Below, in pieces: positions 6,613 through 10,027 of a stretch of DNA of 10,027 nt. The stretch covers positions 1 to 10,027 of the forward strand of contig DXEO01000105.1 of assembly GCA_019114925.1 (NCBI GenBank), in the 5' to 3' direction. The translations under genes and the position numbers were made by a program. A model generated the notes under the pieces. The model was not told the DNA's origin and did no database searches. It was given only the letters and a program-made list of their open reading frames with translations. Each line of letters starts with the position of its first letter. Position 1 is the first letter of the stretch. Source of the stretch: Candidatus Corynebacterium faecipullorum. Lineage in GTDB: Bacteria > Actinomycetota > Actinomycetes > Mycobacteriales > Mycobacteriaceae.

Positions 6613-6645
6613 GGCTGGACAGTGTAGACGATAGGGTAGACCGCT
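6613..6645. promoter_or_regulatory. 33-bp divergent leaderless promoter pair
   Basis: Only 33 bases separate the ATG at 6612 (minus) from the ATG at 6646 (plus), and neither gene has an SD. TACACT (6626-6621, minus) and TAGGGT (6632-6637, plus) each lie 8 bases from their start codon, the spacing expected for leaderless transcription. TAGGGT is the weaker match. No clear -35 hexamer is visible for either; one would fall inside the opposite gene. Confidence 0.5.
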
Positions 6646-7494
6646 ATGAGCTTGAATTCCCGGGACCCTTATGGTGGCGATATTTTCGCCGGACATGCAC
6701 GCAACAAGAAAACCGAATACCCCGAGGTGCCCGCCGAACCAGGGCTGGTCGTCGAAGTTCGGGGAGACGACTTCGTGGGAGCTGTGATGGGCGTGGACAA
6801 AACCGCGTGGGGGCCGGTCGTGCGCCTCGAAGATCGTCACGGTACCGAGCGAGTCTTCAAACTCGTCAAGGGAGGGTTCCTTGTGGAGGGGCAGCCTGTG
6901 ACGCTGACGAGATACGTCGAGAAGCAAGCGCCCAGAAAGTCGAACTCTGGATCGCGCCGCGTTGAGAACCTCGAGGCTAAAGTAGCCGCGCCGTCGCGCA
7001 TTTGGGTCGAAGGTATCCATGATGCGGCGATCGTGGAGAAGGTGTGGGGGCACGACCTGCGGGTAGAGGGCGTGGTGGTCGAATACCTTGAGGGGCTGGA
7101 TAACCTCGAGGAACGCCTCGCTGAATTCCAGCCCGGGCCTGGGCGTCGCGTGGGAGTCCTAGCGGATCACCTCGTAGAAGGTTCGAAGGAAACGCGGTTG
7201 ACTCAAACGGTAGGCGAGCACGTGCTCGTGACCGGGCATCCTTTCATTGATATCTGGGCAGCCGTCAAACCCGAGCGCCTAGGGCTGCGCGCCTGGCCCA
7301 AAGTTCCATATGGGGAGGACTGGAAGACTGGTATCTGCCGGCGAACGGGATGGTCCGATCCCAAGGAAGGATGGAGCCGTGTTTATAATGCCGTCAATTC
7401 CTTCCGGGATCTCGATTCCACGCTCATCGGTGCTGTAGAACGTCTTGTAGACTTCGTCACGACGCCGGAACTGCGCAAAGAAGATCTTCTTTAG
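6646..7494 (+). CDS. DUF3097 family protein, Toprim-like core
   Basis: This 282-residue protein matches the actinobacterial DUF3097 family, with typical N-terminal DPYGGDIF and a small beta-rich domain (about residues 32-92). A central segment has IWVEGIHDAAIVEKVWG (119-135), VVVEYLEGLDNL (143-154) and VGVLADHLVEGSKE (169-182). The C-terminal part includes GHPFIDIWAAVKP, then GICRRTGW. The order of a Glu in VEG-x2-D-A, then an acidic D-x-H on a strand after VGVL, resembles a Toprim fold (E122, D174), but the second acidic residue is replaced by His. Toprim kinship is my inference. Function is not established. It is probably leaderless and divergent from the 5845-6612 gene, and its stop overlaps that of the convergent gene by 4 bp. 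Confidence 0.85.
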   Translation: MSLNSRDPYGGDIFAGHARNKKTEYPEVPAEPGLVVEVRGDDFVGAVMGVDKTAWGPVVRLEDRHGTERVFKLVKGGFLVEGQPVTLTRYVEKQAPRKSNSGSRRVENLEAKVAAPSRIWVEGIHDAAIVEKVWGHDLRVEGVVVEYLEGLDNLEERLAEFQPGPGRRVGVLADHLVEGSKETRLTQTVGEHVLVTGHPFIDIWAAVKPERLGLRAWPKVPYGEDWKTGICRRTGWSDPKEGWSRVYNAVNSFRDLDSTLIGAVERLVDFVTTPELRKEDLL

Positions 7495-8063
7495 TTCGAG
7501 TTCGCTCGGTCGATGAGATTCACCGCGAGCTGGCATCCGGCGGTTTCCGCTGCCCAGCCTGCCGCCTGGAGGCGCTGGGACATAGCCTGTTTGGAGATAC
7601 CCAATTCCTCGGCGGCCTCATTCTGGTTCAATCCTCCGCGCACCAGGGATGTAGCCTCGCGGCCCTCCATCGTGCGCTTATTCAGTACGAATCCGAGTAG
7701 AGCGAAGGCCGCTGCAATATCCTGCGCTTCCTGCGCCCGCCCGCGCCGATCAACCTTGGCGTAGACATGCCCCGCGCGTGCCGATCCCTTCACAGCAGCG
7801 GTAGCGACGGCGCGCGTCTCGGCATCTCCCACGCCCTCGCCCGGGACGACGCCGATACCGATGGCCCAGTCACCGTCCGCAAGGAGCGCCATGACAACAT
7901 CACAGACCGCGGAAGAGGAGTAGGCAACGGCGCAAATATCCTCGACGCCAAGGACCTCGAATTCACCGATGCCTTCCAGTGTGGAAAGCGCAGCGGCGGA
8001 GCGTTGGACCAAATCGGCGCGGCGTACCGAGCGACCACGGTAGCGGGCATGGACTGCTAGCAC
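7491..8063 (-). CDS. SatD-like protein with C-terminal helix-turn-helix
   Basis: This 190-residue protein starts at GTG (8063), with AAGGAG (8078-8073) 9 bases upstream. The first ~135 residues form an alpha/beta domain (MLAVHARYRGRSVRRADLVQRSA, then EVLGVEDICAVAYSS and WAIGIGVVPGEGVGDAE) that resembles SatD-family proteins. Residues about 144-170 (LNQNEAAEELGISKQAMSQRLQAAGW) are a clear helix-turn-helix of the kind fused to SatD-like domains. It is likely a DNA-binding regulator; its ligand and targets are unknown. It lies 37 bases downstream of the TVP38-family gene on the same strand, so the two are probably co-transcribed. A TAGACT hexamer over the TVP38 stop codon (8103-8098) could be an internal promoter. 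Its end overlaps DUF3097 by 4 bp. Confidence 0.75.
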   Translation of the reverse strand: MLAVHARYRGRSVRRADLVQRSAAALSTLEGIGEFEVLGVEDICAVAYSSSAVCDVVMALLADGDWAIGIGVVPGEGVGDAETRAVATAAVKGSARAGHVYAKVDRRGRAQEAQDIAAAFALLGFVLNKRTMEGREATSLVRGGLNQNEAAEELGISKQAMSQRLQAAGWAAETAGCQLAVNLIDRANSN

Positions 8064-8100
8064 GTTGAGAGACTCCTTCCAGCGAGAAACTACGTTTAGT

Positions 8101-8841
8101 CTACCCCTTGCGCTTGACCGGTCGCTGCATGCCGGGCTCGAGAGGCAAGCGCGTGTCTAGAATGAGTCCGGCGATTCCGAGTGCAGCGGCGAGGACAAAG
8201 CCGAAGACCGTGTAGGGACTTGTCTTACCGGTGAGCGCGTCCCCAAAGAAGACACCGATGGCGGTGGTGGGAATTGAACCGATGAGAGTGGCGATGGAAA
8301 ACTGCAGGACCGAAATTGGGGTGAGCGCCGCGACATAGTTTAATAAGGAAAACGGAACTCCCGCGACCATCCGCAGTGAGGCCACGGCCAACCAACCACG
8401 GCGGTCAAGGCGCGCATTGATGGCATAGACCGCCGGGTGTGTGAGGTGGGGGCGAATCCATTCACCAAGCAAGCTGCGGACTATCAGCAGGGAAACCGTA
8501 GCGGAGATGGTCAGTGCGACGAGGGAGATGACCAGCCCGAGCCACGGGCCGAAGAGAAGCCCCGCGGCTAAAGTCCATACTGTTCGGGGGATGGGGAACT
8601 GCGTGAAGACGATGTAGGCGCCAGCAAAGGCGATAAGAAACCATGGCCCGAGGTGCTGCGACCAAGAACGCAGCGCGGCGAGAGAGGGGACGTCGACAAA
8701 CATGGCAAGAAGCACCAAGGCCGTGCCGGTGAAAATTACTGCCGCCCAACGCTTCCACGTCCAGCGGCTGCAGCTCTGCCTAGCCGAGCGCGCCAAAGAG
8801 GCACAAAAGTCACCGACGCTGTGCACCCAACCAGTTTTCAT
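8101..8841 (-). CDS. TVP38/TMEM64 family membrane protein (VTT domain)
   Basis: This 246-residue polytopic membrane protein of the VTT/DedA superfamily has a basic cytosolic N-terminus (RSARQSCSRWTWKRW). A first helix follows at about 33-50, and then the VTT core. Signature segments are FPIPRTVWTLAAGLLFGPWLG (82-102), a re-entrant-loop motif, and RMVAGVPFSLLNYVAALTPI (157-176) with the conserved Arg, Pro-Phe and Asn, then TLIGSIPTTAIGVFFGD. Family members are thought to move or scramble lipids across membranes; the substrate here is unknown. The ATG at 8841 has no SD. TAAGCT (8856-8851) ends 9 bases before it, so the message may be leaderless. It resembles Rv1491c by family and neighbourhood, and leads the SatD-like gene downstream. 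Confidence 0.9.
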   Translation of the reverse strand: MKTGWVHSVGDFCASLARSARQSCSRWTWKRWAAVIFTGTALVLLAMFVDVPSLAALRSWSQHLGPWFLIAFAGAYIVFTQFPIPRTVWTLAAGLLFGPWLGLVISLVALTISATVSLLIVRSLLGEWIRPHLTHPAVYAINARLDRRGWLAVASLRMVAGVPFSLLNYVAALTPISVLQFSIATLIGSIPTTAIGVFFGDALTGKTSPYTVFGFVLAAALGIAGLILDTRLPLEPGMQRPVKRKG

Positions 8842-9165
8842 AGGGCTACAAGCTTAATCCGAGTGAGGCCAAAATCCTCATTAGGCTCAAGCTCACTCGC
8901 GTGGGCGCGGAGTCTGGGGGGGAACTGGGAGTAGCGCCCCAACTTGCTGGCAGGCCCCGGTTCGATGCACGGTTTCAGCCCTCCGCGGTGGAAACTTGTC
9001 AGAGGCACGCTTCCGCATGAACTGATTTAGTCCACTTATCCTGCTTGAGCTTTGGCTAGTGTTGCCGGCTTTCTCGTCTGTGCCCGCTTCCTGCGGAGCG
9101 GTTTCTTTTCTTGCTCTGTTCTTTTTCTTGTCTGCTCTGGCACCTACAGTTATTGAAGTGCAACC
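8842..9165. promoter_or_regulatory. Divergent intergenic region between the TVP38-like and DedA genes
   Basis: This 324-base non-coding stretch separates two divergent membrane-protein genes. It holds a perfect 8-bp inverted repeat near the TVP38-side promoter (8860-8899). On the DedA side TACAGT (9145-9150, fits TANANT) would give a short leader of about 8-9 bases. A pyrimidine-rich tract lies at 9100-9130 (plus). A minus-strand open frame here (8893-9180) reads as low-complexity and is not called. Confidence 0.5.
8860..8899. repeat. Inverted repeat CGAGTGAG/CTCACTCG (candidate operator)
   Basis: CGAGTGAG (8860-8867) and CTCACTCG (8892-8899) are perfect complements separated by 24 bases. 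A further GCC (8868-8870) can pair with a GGC after a small bulge. The proximal arm sits just upstream of the candidate TVP38-side -10 (8856-8851), covering its spacer and -35 zone, as an operator would. The SatD-like HTH protein of the same transcription unit is a possible, unproven ligand. Confidence 0.4.
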
Positions 9166-9849
9166 ATGAACTTTCTTCATAACCTCACGTCTTATATGGA
9201 CGCAGCTACCTTGCTCGAGGCTTTTGGGCCGTGGGTCATAGGCGGTATCGCTCTTGTCGTGTTCATTGAGTCAGGAGTGCTCTTTCCGTTCCTTCCGGGG
9301 GATTCACTTCTGGTGACCGCTGCGATTTTGCGCGATGAGCTTCATGTCTCACTGTGGCTGCTGATCACAGTGGGCATGGTGGCTGCCATTGCCGGTGATC
9401 AAGTGGGCTATTGGATTGGGCACCGATTTGGGCGTGGTCTGTTTAAACAGGATGCACGGCTTCTCAAGCTGGAGTACCTCATCACCGCGGAGAACTTCTT
9501 CCGCAAGCATGGCCCGCTGGCGTTGGTGTTGGGACGCTTCGTTCCCATCGTGCGCACCTTCATCCCGGTGGCCGCTGGTACGGCCGAAATGCCCTATAAA
9601 AAGTTCATCGGATGGAACGTTAGCGGGGCAGTGGCTTGGGTGCTCTCCATGAATTCGGTCGGCGTCTTCTTGGGAAATATTCCAGGCATTGCCGATTCGA
9701 TTGAGAAGATCATGCTGCTTATCATCGCGCTGTCTGTGGCGCCCATCGTCATCAAGGGTGTGCACAGCTTTGTCGTGTCGAAGAAGAAGTCCACAGTTGT
9801 GGTGGAGAAGGAACCAACGGCCGAAGCAACCACTGAGGCGCGAGCATAA
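9166..9849 (+). CDS. DedA family membrane protein (VTT domain)
   Basis: This 227-residue polytopic membrane protein carries the DedA signature. FIESGVLFPFLPGDSLL contains Glu35 and Asp46, and GRFVPIVRTFIPVAAG (123-138) contains Arg124 and Arg130. These four positions correspond to the charged residues essential in E. coli YqjA/YghB. Other landmarks are GDQVGYWIGHRFG (77-89) and GWNVSGAVAW. The C-terminal tail is charged and Thr/Glu-rich. DedA proteins support proton-dependent envelope homeostasis, and some (UptA type) recycle undecaprenyl phosphate; which applies here cannot be told from sequence. The ATG at 9166 has only a weak GAAG upstream; TACAGT (9145-9150) would give a leader of about 8-9 bases. 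It is divergent from the TVP38-like gene and ends before a strong terminator. Confidence 0.93.
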   Translation: MNFLHNLTSYMDAATLLEAFGPWVIGGIALVVFIESGVLFPFLPGDSLLVTAAILRDELHVSLWLLITVGMVAAIAGDQVGYWIGHRFGRGLFKQDARLLKLEYLITAENFFRKHGPLALVLGRFVPIVRTFIPVAAGTAEMPYKKFIGWNVSGAVAWVLSMNSVGVFLGNIPGIADSIEKIMLLIIALSVAPIVIKGVHSFVVSKKKSTVVVEKEPTAEATTEARA

Positions 9850-9874
9850 GCGGGAACCAACCAGCGGGTATAAG

Positions 9875-9926
9875 AAAGGCCCGTGCTTCACATCATCATT
9901 CTCGACGGTGTGAAGCACGGGGTTTC
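9875..9926. terminator. Bidirectional intrinsic terminator
   Basis: A perfect 13-bp stem, CCCGTGCTTCACA (9880-9892) with TGTGAAGCACGGG (9909-9921), surrounds a 16-base loop. It is flanked by AAGAAA on the left and GTTTC on the right, so each strand ends in a short T-rich run. It lies 30 bases after the DedA stop and before the convergent tRNA, serving both. Confidence 0.88.
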
Positions 9927-9932
9927 ATTCCG

Positions 9933-10018
9933 TGCCCGAGGGGGGACTTGAACCCCCACGTCCGTTAATAGGACACTAGCACCTCAAGCTAGCGCGTCTG
10001 CCATTCCGCCACCCGGGC
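9933..10018 (-). tRNA. tRNA-Leu (anticodon GAG)
   Basis: An 86-base class II tRNA is seen on the minus strand. The acceptor stem pairs GCCCGGG with CTCGGGC (one G-U), followed by discriminator A73. The D-arm region reads TGGCGGAATGGCAGACGC. The anticodon stem CTAGC/GCTAG holds the loop TTGAGGT, giving anticodon GAG at 9985-9983 and reading CUC/CUU leucine codons. A long variable arm (GTCC..GGAC) is diagnostic of Leu/Ser type. The T-arm has GTGGG-GGTTCAAGTC-CCCC pairing. CCA is not encoded: A73 is followed by CG. Its promoter lies outside the window. Confidence 0.96.
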
Positions 10019-10027
10019 TAGGGTGTT

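Noticed and set aside
6613..7053. N-terminal extension of the minus-strand 5845-6612 gene up to an ATG at 7053
   Set aside because: This part is antisense to the well-supported DUF3097 gene and its translation mirrors that coding sequence. The ATG at 6612 has a correctly placed -10 box.
8893..9180. Minus-strand 95-residue open frame between the VTT genes
   Set aside because: Low-complexity Lys/Arg/Ala-rich translation overlapping the DedA start, with no SD and no recognisable domain.

Overview
The window looks like a chromosomal housekeeping segment of a Corynebacterium. The evidence is gene content and order: aconitase with an AcnR-type operator, an Rv1476-like membrane protein, a RipA-type NlpC/P60 hydrolase, an actinobacterial ferrochelatase with a C-terminal cysteine cluster, and DUF3097. 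Several promoters also appear leaderless with TANANT -10 boxes. From memory, the order acn / Rv1476 / ripA / hemH / Rv1486c / TVP38 (Rv1491c) matches Mycobacterium tuberculosis, but without the ripB-moxR1-fabG1-inhA block. That fits corynebacteria, which lack FAS-II. The species cannot be fixed from the sequence alone.

Layout. (1) 1-545, minus: N-terminal part of aconitase, running off the window. (2) 546-914: divergent control region with an AcnR operator and three TTCGA elements spaced 11 bp apart. (3) 915-1391, plus: small DUF6676/Rv1476-like membrane protein. (4) 1392-2870: about 1.48 kb without a convincing gene. It holds a nested RNA-like stem structure, a GlxR/CRP-type palindrome and several 11-bp-phased direct repeats, and ends at ripA. 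(5) 2871-4703, plus: RipA-like peptidoglycan endopeptidase. (6) 4730-5848, plus: ferrochelatase, probably leaderless. (7) 6612-5845, minus: conserved hypothetical protein, convergent with hemH and overlapping it by 4 bp. (8) 6646-7494, plus: DUF3097, divergent from (7) across only 33 bp. (9) 8063-7491, minus: SatD-like HTH protein, convergent with DUF3097 and again overlapping by 4 bp. (10) 8841-8101, minus: TVP38/TMEM64-family VTT membrane protein, upstream of (9) in the same direction. (11) 8842-9165: divergent intergenic region. (12) 9166-9849, plus: DedA-family VTT membrane protein. (13) A strong bidirectional terminator, then tRNA-Leu(GAG) on the minus strand.

How the genes relate. No dedicated novel system (defence, mobile element, CRISPR, biosynthetic cluster) is visible. 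The themes are central metabolism and haem (acn, hemH) and envelope biogenesis (ripA, the Rv1476 homologue, two VTT-superfamily proteins that may move lipids). The most unusual material is regulatory and non-coding: the long gap before ripA, the phased TTCGA repeats shared by the acn and ripA control regions, and compact leaderless or overlapping gene junctions.
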